Source: Escarpia spicata
Taxonomy: Eukaryota; Annelida; Polychaeta; Sabellida; Siboglinidae
Assembly (NCBI GenBank): GCA_963995525.1
Contig: OZ023213.1
Location: 51,026,987 to 51,090,986, forward strand
Reading direction: 5' to 3'
Length of the DNA: 64,000 nucleotides
Made by a program: the position numbers and the translations under genes. Below are positions 1 to 14,081 of this stretch, piece by piece (positions within the stretch are counted from its first letter, which is position 1; each line of letters starts with the position of its first letter). The notes beneath the pieces were generated by a model, which saw only the letters and a list, made by a program, of their open reading frames with translations, made no database searches and was not told the origin of the DNA.

Positions 1-214
1 GCATGAGTTTGACACAGTCATGAATTATTTCACTGGTAATGTCTGCTCCAGCGTAGTGGCCGTCTCCCAGTCTCAATCACTCGTGTACTACTGAGACACA
101 CTATTGATTGCATGTAGCATTGTAGCCGTGCATATGGATCACTGACAGTCTTGGGCACACCCATCAGTGAAGTCTGGTAGCTTTCCATGAAGTCACTCGC
201 ACATGGGTGCAGTT

Positions 215-1322
215 ATGTTCTTCCTCCTGGTTCCCTTGTATAGGGATGAGGTCTAGCTCCTGTACTGTTCTTTATTCAGGTTCCCTTGTACATGGGTGAG
301 GTCCAGCTCCTGTACTGTTCTTCCTCCTGGTTCCCTTGTACAGGGGTGAGGTCTAGCTCCTGTACTCTTCTTCCTCCTGGTTCCCTTATACAGGGGTGAG
401 GTCCAGCTCCTGAACTGTTCCTTCTCCTGGTTCCCCTGTACAGGGGTAAGGTCCAGTTCCTGTACTGTTCCTCCTCCTGGTTCCCTTGTACAGGGATAAG
501 GTCCATCTCCTGTACTGTTCCTCCTCCTGGTTCCCTTGTACAGGGGTGAGGTCCATCTCCTGAACTGTTCCTTCTCCTGGTTCCCATGTACAGGGGTGAG
601 GTCCAGTTCCTGTAATGTTCCTCCTGGTTCCCTTGTACAGGGGTGAGGTCCAGCTCCTGTACTGTTCCTCCTCCTGGTTCCCCTGTACAGGGGTGAGGTC
701 CAGTTCCTGTACTATTCCTCCTCCTGGTTCCCTTGTACAGGGGTAAGGTCCATCTCCTGAACTGTTCCTTCTCCTGGTTCCCCTGTACAGGGGTGAGGTC
801 CAGTTCCTGAACTGTTCCTGTACTGTTCTTCCTCCTGGTTCCCTTCCACAGGGGTGAGGTCCAGTTCCTGTACTGTTCCTCCTCCTGGTTCCCCTGTACA
901 GGGGTGAGGTCCAGCTCCTGTAATGTTCCTCCTGGTTCCCTTGTATAGGGGTGAGGTCCAGCTCCTGTACTGTTCCTCCTCCTGGTTCCCCTGTACAGGG
1001 GTGATGTCCAGCTCCTGTACTGTTCGTCCTCCTGGTTCCCCTGTACATGGGTGAGGTCCAGCTCCAGTACTGTTCCTCCTCCTGGTTCCCCTGTACAGGA
1101 GTGAGGTCCAGCTCCTGTACTGTTCTTCCTCCTGGTTCCCCTGTACAGGGGTGAGGACCAGCTCCAGTACTGTTCCTCCTCCTGGTTCCCCTGTACAGGG
1201 GTGAGGTCCAGCTCCTGTACTGTTCCTCCTCCTGGTTCCCCTGTACAGGGGTGAGGACCAGCTCCAGTACTGTTCCTCCTCCTGGTTCCCCTGTACAGGG
1301 GTGAGGTCCAGCTCCTGTGCTG
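215..1322. repeat. 50-bp minisatellite with a palindromic core
   Basis: About 22 tandem copies of a unit near 50 bp run through here, a few shortened by 6 bp (for example near 600-625 and 915-940). Most units contain the perfect 14-bp palindrome CCCCTGTACAGGGG or a near version of it (CCCTTGTACAGGGG). The long open frames on the minus strand are products of the repeat, with no splice or start context to support coding. It lies upstream of the tentative first exon of IgSF gene A. Confidence 0.9.
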
Positions 1323-1505
1323 TTGCACTACTCTCGCTGTAGTTGCCCTCCACTGTTCCATATGAACAGCCCCCTCCCTCCTCCTTTCATCTTCTATCTT
1401 TCTCACTCCCCCCGCCTTCATTCAGTCCTTTCTTCCCATTCAGTGTTGGCTTTGTCATATTCAGAAATGCATTGTTCATTACACACAAATGATATCTTAA
1501 TCAAA

Positions 1506-1596
1506 ATGGCTGTGTTTAATCGGGCCCTAGTTATACTAGTCACGAGTATTGTGAATTACTGTTGGTTCGATGCTTGTATCGGAGATAACACATTTA
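1506..1596 (+). CDS. Candidate signal-peptide exon of IgSF gene A (tentative)
   Basis: An ATG in good context (AAAATGG) opens a frame starting MAVFNRALVILVTSIVNYCW, which looks like a signal peptide: a short polar N-terminus then a hydrophobic core. Two possible donors, after 1575 and after 1596, both leave a phase-1 end. That is the phase needed to join the first Ig exon at 7208. With the 1596 donor the full protein would be 411 residues. Neither donor is a strong consensus and the intron would be 5.6 kb, so this is inference. It could be a chance ORF, with the true first exon outside the window. Confidence 0.35.
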
Positions 1597-2102
1597 GTAT
1601 AACGCCCACGGTGGCCGTGTGATGTAGCAATGAATGAAACATTCAGTCGTTAAATATTTATTGTGTTATTACACAGCTGTCCAGTCGGTCAAACTAATGA
1701 CGATTTGACAAAATTGCTTTACCAGATGAATGATAATATTTGTCCAATGCAGTGAAGCACACGACTGCCCCAAACCTTGTGTTGTACCTATCTAGACCAG
1801 TGGCCACGGGAATATATTGTGTGTTACAATGTCAATACCATATGTTCTGAGTGAAGCTATGAATAATTCCTGTCTCCTAAATTATATTGGATGTCTGTTT
1901 TGGTCTCTGAATGGTGTCCATCAACAGGAGTAGGGGACTGGTGCAGTAGTGTCAATGACACTATTCATGCAGTCATCTTGTCATACTACATGTGAACCCT
2001 CATCAATATTGGTGGTGCAGTTGTGTTTAAGCAGTTAGTTATTCTGAGCTTCCCAGCAGGCAGCATCATAGCTATAGATGGTTGTTTGTGAGGATCGTAA
2101 GA

Positions 2103-2215
2103 GAAGAATGTGTTCTTTCTTGTGGTCCCCTTGTATAAGTGTGACGTCTAGCTCCTGTACCTGTTCTCATGGTCTAGTTGCCCTCCAGTGCTCCTATCAG
2201 CAGCTCTCTTCCTTC
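2103..2215. repeat. Diverged single copy of the 50-bp unit plus its flank
   Basis: This segment resembles one unit of the 215-1322 array followed by the same flank. Both places read 'AGTTGCCCTCCA' and then a pyrimidine-rich tract rich in CTTCATCTTCT. It looks like an old duplication of the array's 3' edge. Confidence 0.6.
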
Positions 2216-2499
2216 ATCTTCTTCAGATTCCTAAAATCATTCTTCACATAGACTTCCTGTCTTGTCAGTTCTTGTTGTTGTTGTGCTGTATTCCCTCATA
2301 TGGAGACAGCTTTTCTTCTCTCCTCAAATTGTCAGTATGCTTCATTGGTTTCTTCCACTGTTTCTCCGCCTCTGTTCTCTTTGATGGTCTGCCCTCCTCT
2401 GTTTTCACTGCCTACACTTTCGAGATAAAGGATGGTTATACAACCCTAATAAATAACCTGATTATAAACAAATGTAAAAGTTGGCATAGGATATAAGGT

Positions 2500-5400
2500 C
2501 AATGTTGCTATGAGATGACAGTATATAATGGATTTGAAATGTGACAACTGATGTCTTCAGTGTTTTGTTCCTGGATCTACCTGATTATGCAGAAAAAAAC
2601 CCATATCAGTACAAAGTTCACAGATAAGTACCATCTAGTAGTAAACATCAGACTTTCACGAATCAATACTGATGAGACATATGATTAGGTTGACATGCAT
2701 GTTAAAAAATAAATACCAATACTAAAAGCACTACTGAAATGTTTATGACATTGACATAATAGAACTACCATAAAATACCCACAGATTTAAAATGAAAAAA
2801 GCGTGCTTTTGTTCTGCGGATAATTACAATATCCGTGTTAATATCCTTGGGAAATGTTTCCAAGACATTGGTGTGACATTAACGCAGTCAGACATTTATG
2901 AAGCAACATGGTTGTTAATAATATATGAGGAGCCCATTACTCATGTCTGCTGCTTGACGCCTGCAGAACATGTAGATTAGTCAGAGGTTTGTGTGTGGAC
3001 AGCGTTTGGTGGGTTGGCCTCTGTTGCAACAACTCTAGGTGCTGAAGGGGTCAATGAGTTGCAAGTGAACACAGGTTGGATCAATCTGTTGTGGCCAAGT
3101 TTAATCAATTAAATTTAACAAAGTGTAATACTTGTCAGGGAATGCACAGGATCAGTGGAGCAACAATGTCAAATTAGAGTTAGGCGTAAACTACTTAGTT
3201 GAGGTCATTATTATTGTGCACAAATGGGGTACACTAGCATATGTGCGCAAACGGCATAATTTCACCAACACTAACAAATGAATTGGGCAGATATGAAGTC
3301 AGTTGACCTTGGTTTGACTACGGACTGCTTGCACTGGACATAACACATTGTGACATGCTGAAGTCAGATGTAAGGTGTTGCAATTAACATCAGCACAAAG
3401 GTAGAAATGGTGATGTAACCTGTATTAATTACACCAGTCTCACTGGTAACCCTAACCTTGTGCACAACATGAGGATCAACCATCTGCCCATGTCATTAAA
3501 AATACTCAAGATTCATCTGAGTTTATATCGGTGAGCTTTCGGCCAGTTTCCGCCCTGTTTTCTGCATGAAGAACCAGTGAATTTCTATTACTTATCCCCT
3601 TGATGCCGTGCGGCACATACTGCTTGACAAGATCTTTCCAGTCCTCTCTGTCTTGGGCTCTCCTTGCAGCATTTCTACCTACTGTAATCCTGCTTTCGTG
3701 TTGAACACACAACAAACTTACTCATACAAAATAAGCCTGTGATTTTTTCATAGGTATGGGATATTGTAACTTCCGTTGGCCTACACCATTCTGAAGTTAT
3801 GATTGATGTACTGACATGCTACCATGCTACCATGCTACCGTGTTCATACTGTTCCAATGTGACACTTAGTAAAAGCACCTAAAATAGACACTTCCGTGGT
3901 GTAATAAAAAGGATATTGTGCAATTTATTGACACAAGTTTTTTTCAATGTTGCCACTACCAAACAGGATCAATCATCCACTATTGGAGCAAGTAAACTAC
4001 CCATGACGTCAGTTATACACACATATTAACTTTGTAAATAACATTTTATTCACATTCCTTCTCATTACCAATCCATGCAGAAGGCAATACCTCATTCAAC
4101 AGCAGTTTTATGGGTCTGCTCACAAGCACGTCAACATAATGCTCTTCCACAAAATGCCTTTATCTTAATGTAATTTCTTTGAAAACTGCAGAAATGCTGA
4201 CTGTTATCAAATCTCACATGGTGGGACTGTGCAGGGTGAAAATATGTCAGTTGTTGAGTACTGAAAGAGGTCTCTGACAAACACAATTGTGCATTGATAT
4301 TATCTTGAAAGCAGCATTCCTTTAAGATTACAGTTTTGAAAAGAATTTGTGAAGTTATATTTATGGATGTTTATAACTTACAACCAAATTGTGGTGCACT
4401 CTGAGTATAAATTACAAGCTGACATATTTAGATTTTAAACTACATATATAATAAGATAGAGTTAGTTCAATGTTTAGAATCACACATTGTCTTCATTCAT
4501 GAGACCTCATGAGAAATTTGAAAAATTCTACTAAGAAAACATAAAAATACATTGGTTGGCCACATATATTTTCTGAAGATATCACATTTTTTCCACCGAA
4601 TAAAGACATTCACACACAAGAAATAATCTGGAAGAAAGATGGGCTGTTGCCAAGACAACCAGGTGAGTTCTGATTAAGCTAAGCACTACCTTACTATCAG
4701 ATGTTTCTCTTACAAATATACTTCCTGATTAGAGGTAGCAGTTTGTGTTGTCTCCCTACTTTTCGGGAAAAGGTTGGTATTTATGTAAATAACAGTGGCA
4801 TTCCCTTTTACGTTCTTCCAATCTTGAACAATTCCCAAATGTATTTTCCCAATAAACACCTGTTCTCTAATACTGTAATTCATGAGACATAGTGAAATTA
4901 TTCTTAGGTCTGAGATCTTGCAGGTTGTTAACACAAAGAGCTGCAATCGTTAATTGTTAAAACCTAGCACCGCTTCCAAATATCATTTACTTGCACCAAG
5001 TAGATGTGGTATGATTTTATTTATGTTCTTGTAGGTTATCTTGCTTTATTTTCATATGTTGGTGTTTGCGATACCAGCATTGAATGCATGTGGGTAATCT
5101 GGCATGAATATTGTCAGTATAACTATGTTGAAGCAACATTTTAATTTAATTTTAATATGATTTACTGTGTTTCACCCTACATGTCATCCACTGTGATCAT
5201 AGTAGTAGATTTTCATTGTTGCCATGTTATTTTATTAGTATAAAACTACCATTTAAATTTGTGAGGCCATGCATGATTATTGCATGTGCAAAATTTCTGT
5301 TTTGAGTTTCCTTATTTTCTGTTCTGTGCCTTGGTGTTGGGATTCTACTCTATCCTGTATGTAGTGATTTTAGTGTTCTCGTTTGTTGTTTTTTGTAGCC

Positions 5401-7207
5401 ATCTATTGACTGGAATGTCTGTTACAAAGCCTGGTCCACCATAAAACGTTTCTGTCCAATTTGTTTTTGTGCGAACAAATTATTAAATATATTTTCTTTC
5501 TTTTCTGTCATAACAGCAACCAGTTTGTGTGTTCATACATACTTCCTCTTCAGAAAATCTTTCAGAAATTTTCAGTTTGTTGTTTTTGAAATTGTTTGGG
5601 TGCAAGGGGGCTGCTACAGTGGTATTTTTTACTCTGATGAAATTATGCAACACCATTAACATATTTATAGCATGCCAATGCCTGCTGGGTAGAATTGCCC
5701 TAGTTAATTTTTGTTTGTCCATTGTGATTTTATTTACTTGCTTCAAAGCTGTTTTGTTCCTTTTAGATGGGAATAAGCCAGCAATATCTTTTGTCTTTTT
5801 GCAGTTCAAGGCCTGCCAATGTTTTGAAACTGCAATTTACTAGTGTGAAATCACTTGCTAATCTAGCCGGTCTGACAGGCTGGTTCAAGCGCCGAAAAAT
5901 GATTGATCACTGTAATAAGATAAACTGTAGTCAATAAATTGCACCAGCGTTCTAAATGGAGACAAGACTGGCTTATGCAGACATTCTGTTGATACAGACG
6001 AATTGGCATTGCTACTGTAGGTGTCATCATTGGCACGCACGCCCTGTGTTAAATAGCCTAGTAACGTTAGTTTGTTTCTCATTTTTTGTAGGTATATGAG
6101 TCGGTGGCACACTCGGTCTCTCTCGATGTGGCTTCGTCAATAGAATGGCAAGAGTCGGGGTGCGCCCCCCAAACCAGCATGACCCAGACACAATGCATTT
6201 CATTGAATTTTGTTACATCATCGTTGTTATTTTTTGTTTTGATTTGATTTTGTTCGTGCCCTCGGTGTGGGGCGGTGTGCTTGTGACCCCGTGTGAGCAT
6301 GTTATTAGGTTTATTTTTATTATAAATAAATGACCTGTAAATAAATATCATCCGTTATTATTGATTTGTAGTGCCTTGATTTGTAGTGCACCAAGTTTGG
6401 TGGCATTTCAAAAGATGACGAAGCAGTTTTATGAATTCCAAAGGCGTTATTCACCTAAATTCTTTGTGTTAACCTGCATATTGCCTTATCCAAGATTAAT
6501 ATATGTTTTGAAATGAAAAGCGTGTCTTGCAGGCAATATCCAAATAAATGTGGTCAAAGAGCGATTGTGTTCCACTTTATTTTTGTAAACTTTATGAAGA
6601 ATTTGTGGTTTTGAACTATGATCTCATAAGGAAAGGAGGTCTTAATTCCAATGATATCTAAAAACCTCTCATAATTCAATTTGTAGGTTTCAATATTTCT
6701 ATTGACACATAAAGGACTAAAAGGAGAGGTCATATATCTGAGGTGACCATTATAGCAGAGTTGTTGCTAGTATTTCACTGATATTCACCACTCAGAATCA
6801 AGAAATTGTCCAAGTGAATCGTAACTAAATGATGCATTTAGTCATCACAAACTATGTCCCAAGTTGTCATTGTTTTCTCTAGTGGTTGGTTGTGTATGCC
6901 AGTTGGGTGGAATTTATGGTCATTGTAGAGAACAAATTGTATGACTAACTCATGGCCTTTGCACAACAAATCCTCATTGAGGTGTTTTGAAAATATTATT
7001 TAAACAAATAAAATGTTAACTTTATATCAGCATTACCCGCTAGATTCTTGCCAACAAAGGTCAAATGAAGTTAAATTATTTTATTGATGATATATTAAAT
7101 ATATGGTCAGATAATATTCTTTGTATTATAATCACTATTTCATATTGTATCAAGTGATTATTCAACACCTAATTACAAACTACCAAAATGTTTTCTCCTT
7201 TGAACAG
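2500..7207. other. Intronic or upstream DNA with no supported gene
   Basis: AT-rich DNA with only short open frames. It would be intron 1 of IgSF gene A if the 1506 exon is real. The only recognisable element is a possible LINE fragment at 3506-3715. The overlapping frames at 5483-5843 and 6079-6351 have no motif I recognise and no splice support. Confidence 0.5.
3506..3715 (-). mobile_element. Possible LINE reverse-transcriptase C-terminal fragment
   Basis: The minus-strand translation contains RNAARRAQDREDWKDLV. This resembles the 'RAQDRxxWRxLxxxYV' segment often seen at the end of RTE-like LINE ORF2 proteins. The match is short, with no flanking reverse-transcriptase motifs, so it would be a relic. 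Chance similarity is not excluded. Confidence 0.4.
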
Positions 7208-7465
7208 CTTGCAATGGACTTGAAATGTCTGTGGAGTCGAACAATGTTCCACTAGGTGGCACCATCATCATCACGTGTACGACGAAACTTGACTTTAACA
7301 CCGTTGCGACGTTGTTAAAGGAGTACCCCGAAGATACCGAGAAACCATACGTTAACATTGCCGATAACCACGTGCTCGTAAACCCATTCAGCCACATCGA
7401 GCGATACGTGATGTCTTACATCGATAAGTCAGAAGGCATCTACACATTCATATTAACAATCTCAG
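7208..7465 (+). CDS. IgSF gene A, Ig V-domain first part (strands A-E)
   Basis: The exon lies between a CAG acceptor and a GTGAGT donor, phase 1 at both ends, 258 nt. The B-strand cysteine is in IIITCTT. The exon ends in the E-strand motif FILTIS, and the next exon supplies DSGNFIC. Joined, they make the classic V-set E-F stretch with its second cysteine. There is no C-strand tryptophan, unlike gene B, so this domain is divergent. Its intron holds the 70-bp satellite. Confidence 0.85.
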
Positions 7466-7621
7466 GTGAGTGACTTACAACAAGCAAGACAGGCCAACTC
7501 GGAAGTTTGCAAAGTTCAACAGAATGTACAGTGTTCAAACCATTAACACATCTACTACGTGGTGATGCATTTTGAGCAATCTAATATGGCTTCCAAAATC
7601 ACAGCCGGATTCAACTTCACC

Positions 7622-10600
7622 TTTCCACAACATCACCCAGCACGCTGTCTGGTTCTGACACTCACAATGGCATCAGTGTGCATTGATACTTGTTCCACAA
7701 CATCACCCAGCATGCTGTCTGGTTCTGACACTCACAATGGCATCAGTGTACATTGATACTTGTTCCACAACATCACCCAGCACACTGTCTGGTTCTGACA
7801 CTCACAATGGCATCAGTGTACATTGATACTTGTTCCACAACATCACCCAGCACACTGCCCGGTTCTGACACCCACAATGGCATCAGTGTACATTGATACT
7901 TGTTCCACAACATCACCCAGCACACTGCACGGTTCTTACACTCACAATGGCATCAGTGTGCATTGATACTTGTTCCACAACATCACCCAGCACACTGTCT
8001 GGTTCTGACACCCACAATGGCATCAGTGTACATTGATACTTGTTCCACAACATCACCCAGCACACTGTCTGGTTCTGACACTCACAATGGCATCAGTGTA
8101 CATTGATACTTGTTCCACAACATCACCCAGCACACTGCACGGTTCTGACACCCACAATGGCATCAGTGTACATTGATACTTGTTCCACAACATCACCCAG
8201 CACACTGCACGGTTCTGACACCCACAATGGCATCAGTGTACATTGATACTTGTTCCACAACATCACCCAGCACACTGTCTGGTTCTGACACTCACAATGG
8301 CATCAGTGTACATTGATACTTGTTCCACAACATCACCCAGCACACTGCACGGTTCTGACACCCACAATGGCATCAGTGTACATTGATACTTGTTCCACAA
8401 CATCACCCAGCACACTGCCCGGTTCTGACACCCACAATGGCATCAGTGTACATTGATACTTGTTCCACAACATCACCCAGCACACTGTCTGGTTCTGACA
8501 CCCACAATGGCATCAGTGTGCATTGATACTTGTTCCACAACATCACCCAGCACGCTGTCTGGTTCTGACACCCACAATGGCATCAGTGTACATTGATACT
8601 TGTTCCACAACATCACCCAGCACACTGCCCGGTTCTGACACCCACAATGGCATCAGTGTACATTGATACTTGTTCCACAACATCACCCAGCACGCTGTCT
8701 GGTTCTGACACCCACAATGGCATCAGTGTACATTGATACTTGTTCCACAACATCACCCAGCACACTGCCCGGTTCTGACACCCACAATGGCATCAGTGTA
8801 CATTGATACTTGTTCCACAACATCACCCAGCACGCTGTCTGGTTCTGACACTCACAATGGCATCAGTGTACATTGATACATGTTCCACAACATCACCCAG
8901 CACACTGCCCGGTTCTGACACCCACAATGGCATCAGTGTGCATTGATACTTGTTCCACAACATCACCCAGCACACTGCACGGTTCTGACACCCACAATGG
9001 CATCAGTGTACATTGATACTTGTTCCACAACATCACCCAGCACACTGCCCGGTTCTGACACCCACAATGGCATCAGTGTACATTGATACTTGTTCCACAA
9101 CATCACCCAGCACACTGCACGGTTCTTACACTCACAATGGCATCAGTGTGCATTGATACTTGTTCCACAACATCACCCAGCACACTGCACGGTTCTTACA
9201 CTCACAATGGCATCAGTGTACATTGATACTTGTTCCACAACATCACCCAGCACGCTGTCTGGTTCTTACACTCACAATGGCATCAGTGTACATTGATACT
9301 TGTTCCACAACATCACCCAGCACGCTGTCTGGTTCTGACACTCACAATGGCATCAGTGTACATTGATACATGTTCCACAACATCACCCAGCACACTGCCC
9401 GGTTCTGACACCCACAATGGCATCAGTGTGCATTGATACTTGTTCCACAACATCACCCAGCACGCTGTCTGGTTCTGACACCCACAATGGCATCAGTGTG
9501 CATTGATACTTGTTCCACAACATCACCCAGCATGCTGTCTGGTTCTGACACTCACAATGGCATCAGTGTACATTGATACATGTTCCACAACATCACCCAG
9601 CACACTGTCCGGTTCTGACACCCACAATGGCATCAGTGTACATTGATACATGTTCCACAACATCTGCCAGGACACCGTCTGGTTCTGACACTCACAATGG
9701 CATCAGTGTACATTGATACATGTTCCACAACATCTGCCAGGACACCGTCTGGTTCTGACACCCACAATGGCATCAGTGTACATTGATACATGTTCCACAA
9801 CATCACGCAGCACACTGCCCGATTCTGACCCTCACAATGGCATCAGTGTACATTAATACATGTTCCAAAACATCTGCCAGGACACCGTCTGGTTCTGACA
9901 CTCACAATGGCATCAGTGTACATTGATATATGTTCCACAATATCACCCAGCACACTGCCCGGTTCTGACACCCACAATGGCATCAGTGTACATTAATACA
10001 TGTTCCACAACATCTGCCAGGACACTGCCCGGTTCTGACATTCACAATGGCATCAGTGTACATTAATACATGTTCCACAACATCACCCAGGACACTGCCC
10101 GGTTCTGTCATTCACAATGGCATCAGTGTACATTAATACATGTTCCACAACATCACCCAGGACACTGCCTGGTTCTGTCATTCACAATGGCATCAGTGTA
10201 CATTAATACATGTTCCACAACATCACCCAGGACACTGCCCGGTTCTGTCATTCACAATGGCATCAGTGTACATTAATACATGTTCCACAACATCACCCAG
10301 CACGCTGTCTGGTTCTGACACTCACAATGGCATCAGTGTACATTGATACATGTTCCACAACATCACCCAGCACACTGTCCGGTTCTGACACTCACAATGG
10401 CATCAGTGTACATTAATACATGTTCCACAACATCACCCAGGACACTGCCCGGTTCTGTCATTCACAATGGCATCAGTGTACATTAATACATGTTCCACAA
10501 CATCACCCAGCACACTCTTCGGTTCTGACATTCACAATGGCATCAGTGTACATTGATACATGTTCCACAACATCACCCAGCATGCTGTCTGGTTCTGACA

Positions 10601-13298
10601 TTCACAATGGCATCAGTGTACATTAATACATGTTCCACAACATCACCCAGCATGCTGTCTGGTTCTGACATTCACAATGGCATCAGTGTACATTGATACA
10701 TGTTCCACAACATCACCCAGCATGCTGTCTGGTTCTGACATTCACAATGGCATCAGTGTACATTGATACATGTTCCACAACATCACCCAGCATGCTGTCT
10801 GGTTCTGACATTCACAATGGCATCAGTGTACATTAATACATGTTCCACAACATCAACCAACACACTGCCCGGTTCTGACACTCACAATGGCATTAGTGTA
10901 CATTAATACATGTTCCACAACATCACCCAGCACACTGTCCGGTTCTGACACCCACAATGGCATCAGTGTACATTGATACATGTTCCACAACATCACCCAG
11001 CATGCCGTCTGGTTCTGACATTCACAATGGCATCAGTGTACATTAATACATGTTCCACAACATCAACCAGCACACTGTCCGGTTCTGACACCCACAATGG
11101 CATCAGTGTACATTAATACATGTTCCACAACATCACCCAGCACACTGTCCGGTTCTGACACCCACAATGGCATCAGTGTACATTAATACATGTTCCACAA
11201 CATCACGCAGCATGCTGTCTGGTTCTGACATTCACAATGGCATCAGTGTACATTAATACATGTTCCACAACATCACCCAGCATGCTGTCTGGTTCTGACA
11301 TTCACAATGGCATCAGTGTACATTAATACATGTTCCACAACATCAACCAGCACACTGCCCGGTTCTGACACCCACAATGGCATCAGTGTACATTGATACA
11401 TGTTCCACAACATCACCAAACAGACTGCCCGGTTCTGACCCTCACAATGGCATCAGTGTACATTGATACATGTTCCCCAACATCACGCAGCACACTGCCC
11501 GATTCTGTCACTCACAATGGCATCAGTGTACATTAATACATGTTCCACAACATCACCCAGCACACTCTTCGGTTCTGACATTCACAATGGCATCAGTGTA
11601 CATTAATACATGTTCCACAACATCACCCAGCACACTGCCCGGTTCTGTCATTCACAGTGGCATCAGTGTACATTGATACATATTCCACAACATCACCAAA
11701 CAGACTGCCCGGTTCTGACACTCTCAATGGCATCAGTGTACATTGATACATGTTCCACAACATCACCCAGCACACTGCCCGGTTCTGACCCTCACAGTGG
11801 CATGAGTGTACATTGATACATGTTCCACAACATCACCCAGTACACTGCCCGGTTCTGTTACTCACAATGGCATCAGTGTACATTAATACATGTTCCACCA
11901 CATCACCCTGGACACTGCCCGGTTCTGACACTCACAATGGCATTAGTGTATATTAATACATGTTCCACCACATCACCCAGCAGATTGCCCAGTTCTAAGA
12001 CTCACAATGGCATTAGTGTATATTAATACATGCTCCACCACATCACCCAGCAGACTGCCCAGTTCTAAGACTCACAATGGCATTAGTGTATATTAATACA
12101 TGCTCCACCACATCACCCAGCACACTGCCTGGTTCTGACACTCTCAATGGCATCAGTGTATGTTAATACATGTTCCACCACATCACCCAGGACACTGCCC
12201 GGTTCTGACACTCGCAGTGACATCAGTGTACATTGATACATGTTCCACAACATCACCCAGCATGCTGTCTGGTTCTGACATTCACAATGGCATCAGTGTA
12301 CATTAATACATGTTCCACAACATCAACCAGCACAGTGCCCAGTTCTGACACTCACAATGGCATTAGTGTACATTAATACATGTTCCACAACATCACCCAG
12401 CACACTGCCCAGTTCTGTCACTCACAATGGCATCAGTGTACATTAATACATGTTCCACAACATCACCCAGGACACTGCCCGGTTCTGTCACTCACAATGG
12501 CATCAGTGTACATTAATACATGTTCCACAACATCACCCTGGACACTGCCCGGTTCTGACACTCACAATGGCATCAGTGTACATTAATACATGTTCCACAA
12601 CATCACCCAGCACACCGCACGGTTCTGACACTCACAATGGCATTAGTGTATATTAATACATGTTCCACCACATCACCCTGGACACTGCCCGGTTCTGACA
12701 CTCACAATGGCATTAGTGTATATTAATACATGTTCCACCACATCACCCAGCAGACTGCCCAGTTCTAAGACTCACAATGGCATTAGTGTATATTAATACA
12801 TGCTCCACCACATCACCCAACACACTGCCCGGTTCTGACACTCTCAATGGCATCAGTGTATGTTAATACATGTTCCACCACATCACCCAGGACACTGCAC
12901 GGTTCTGACACTCTCAATGGGATCAGTGTATGTTAATACATGTTCCACCACATCACCCAGGACACTGCCCGGTTCTGACACTCGCAGTGACATCAGTGTA
13001 CATTGATACATGTTCCACAACATCACCCAGCATGCTGTCTGGTTCTGACATTCACAATGGCATCAGTGTACATTAATACATGTTCCACAACATCAACCAG
13101 CACAGTGTCCAGTTCTGACACTCACAATGGCATTAGTGTACATTAATACATGTTCCACAACATCACCCAGCACACTGCCCAGTTCTGTCACTCACAATGG
13201 CATCAGTGTACATTAATACATGTTCCACAACATCACCCAGGACACTGCCCGGTTCTGTCACTCACAATGGCATCAGTGTACATTAATACATGTTCCAC
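7622..13298. repeat. 70-bp satellite array, about 81 copies
   Basis: A tandem array of a 70-bp unit (with TTCCACAACATCACCCAG and CACAATGGCATCAGTGTACA) fills most of the intron that splits the V domain of gene A. The 5' half is nearly uniform and ends units in TTGATACTTG. The 3' half uses TTGATACATG and TTAATACATG variants and is more divergent. Near the 3' end an 11-unit block recurs at a 770-bp offset: CTCGCAGTGA at 12211 and 12981, and ATGCTCCACCA near 12030 and 12800. Frames of 68 codons recur because three units equal 70 codons; they are not genes. Confidence 0.97.
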
Positions 13299-13645
13299 TC
13301 AGTAGGTGGTGCCATTGTAGCCATTTGTTTTCCCTATGATTTGTTGTGATAACCAAACTGCCACTACTCAAACAGAGCTATTTGGGAAGGCAGGTAGGTT
13401 GGAAACTTATATAACAACCCCAAATTAATTGTTGCCTTGTTGGATTGGTATAAATTTATGTTGGCAAAGATGCCTGGAATGATTATTTGTAAAATGACAT
13501 TGTGCTCTGATGCTTCGAGTAATGAAGAAACCCATTTGTTGTTGGCGTATTTCAATTGTGTGTAGTCTGTATATGAAAGTGAAAACATACTTGGTAATAC
13601 TGATTGATCATATGCTTACAAAAATACATCCCTGAGTGCACATTT

Positions 13646-13751
13646 ATGATCACAGTTATGATCACAGTTGTGATCACAGTTGTGATCGCAGTTGTGATCA
13701 CAGTTGTGATCACAGTTGTGATCACAGTTGTGATCACAGTTATGATCACAA
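13646..13751. repeat. 12-bp tandem repeat containing TGATCA
   Basis: About nine copies of TGATCACAGTTG and close variants. Each has the palindrome TGATCA, so the tract is full of GATC sites. It lies in the same intron as the 70-bp satellite. Confidence 0.9.
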
Positions 13752-14081
13752 TTTGTTGTTGACACTTTAATTTTAATGTTTGAACTCATCATATTGTGTT
13801 GAACATCAGGCTGATATCTGTGACATCAAAAACCCTCATGGTTACCCAGCCAGCCACCACGATATTTCTAATGGAGGCTGTTTACTATCTGAATGTCTTG
13901 TTTACAATTTGAAAATTTTCACCCGTGCAACATTCAAACGGAATATTGTTTCTAGCTTACTTCATGCAGTTTTTCAGGCAGTCCACATCTTCAATCTATT
14001 TATTCTGTTATTGAGAATATTGTAAAATAGAAGTTCAAGTATTGTCATGTAACCGGCTGTCGTCGCGGTTGGATGTTACAG
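13752..14081. other. End of the V-domain intron, nothing else recognised
   Basis: Unique AT-rich sequence leading to the acceptor before 14082. An open frame here has no Ig-like features, and the V domain is complete without another exon. Confidence 0.5.

Noticed and set aside
276..1421. 381-codon minus-strand open frame
   Set aside because: It lies wholly in the 50-bp minisatellite, and overlapping frames of similar type exist; the protein is a repeat product.
7208..7465. Ig exon that seemed to lack its second cysteine
   Set aside because: Its last strand is E, not F. The next exon (14082-14162) supplies DSGxFxC, so the domain is complete.
7900..12656. Many 68-codon frames
   Set aside because: They recur every 70 bp because three 70-bp units equal 70 codons; they are satellite artefacts.
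7622..13298. CRISPR-like array
   Set aside because: Units are directly adjacent with no unique spacers and sit in a eukaryotic intron.
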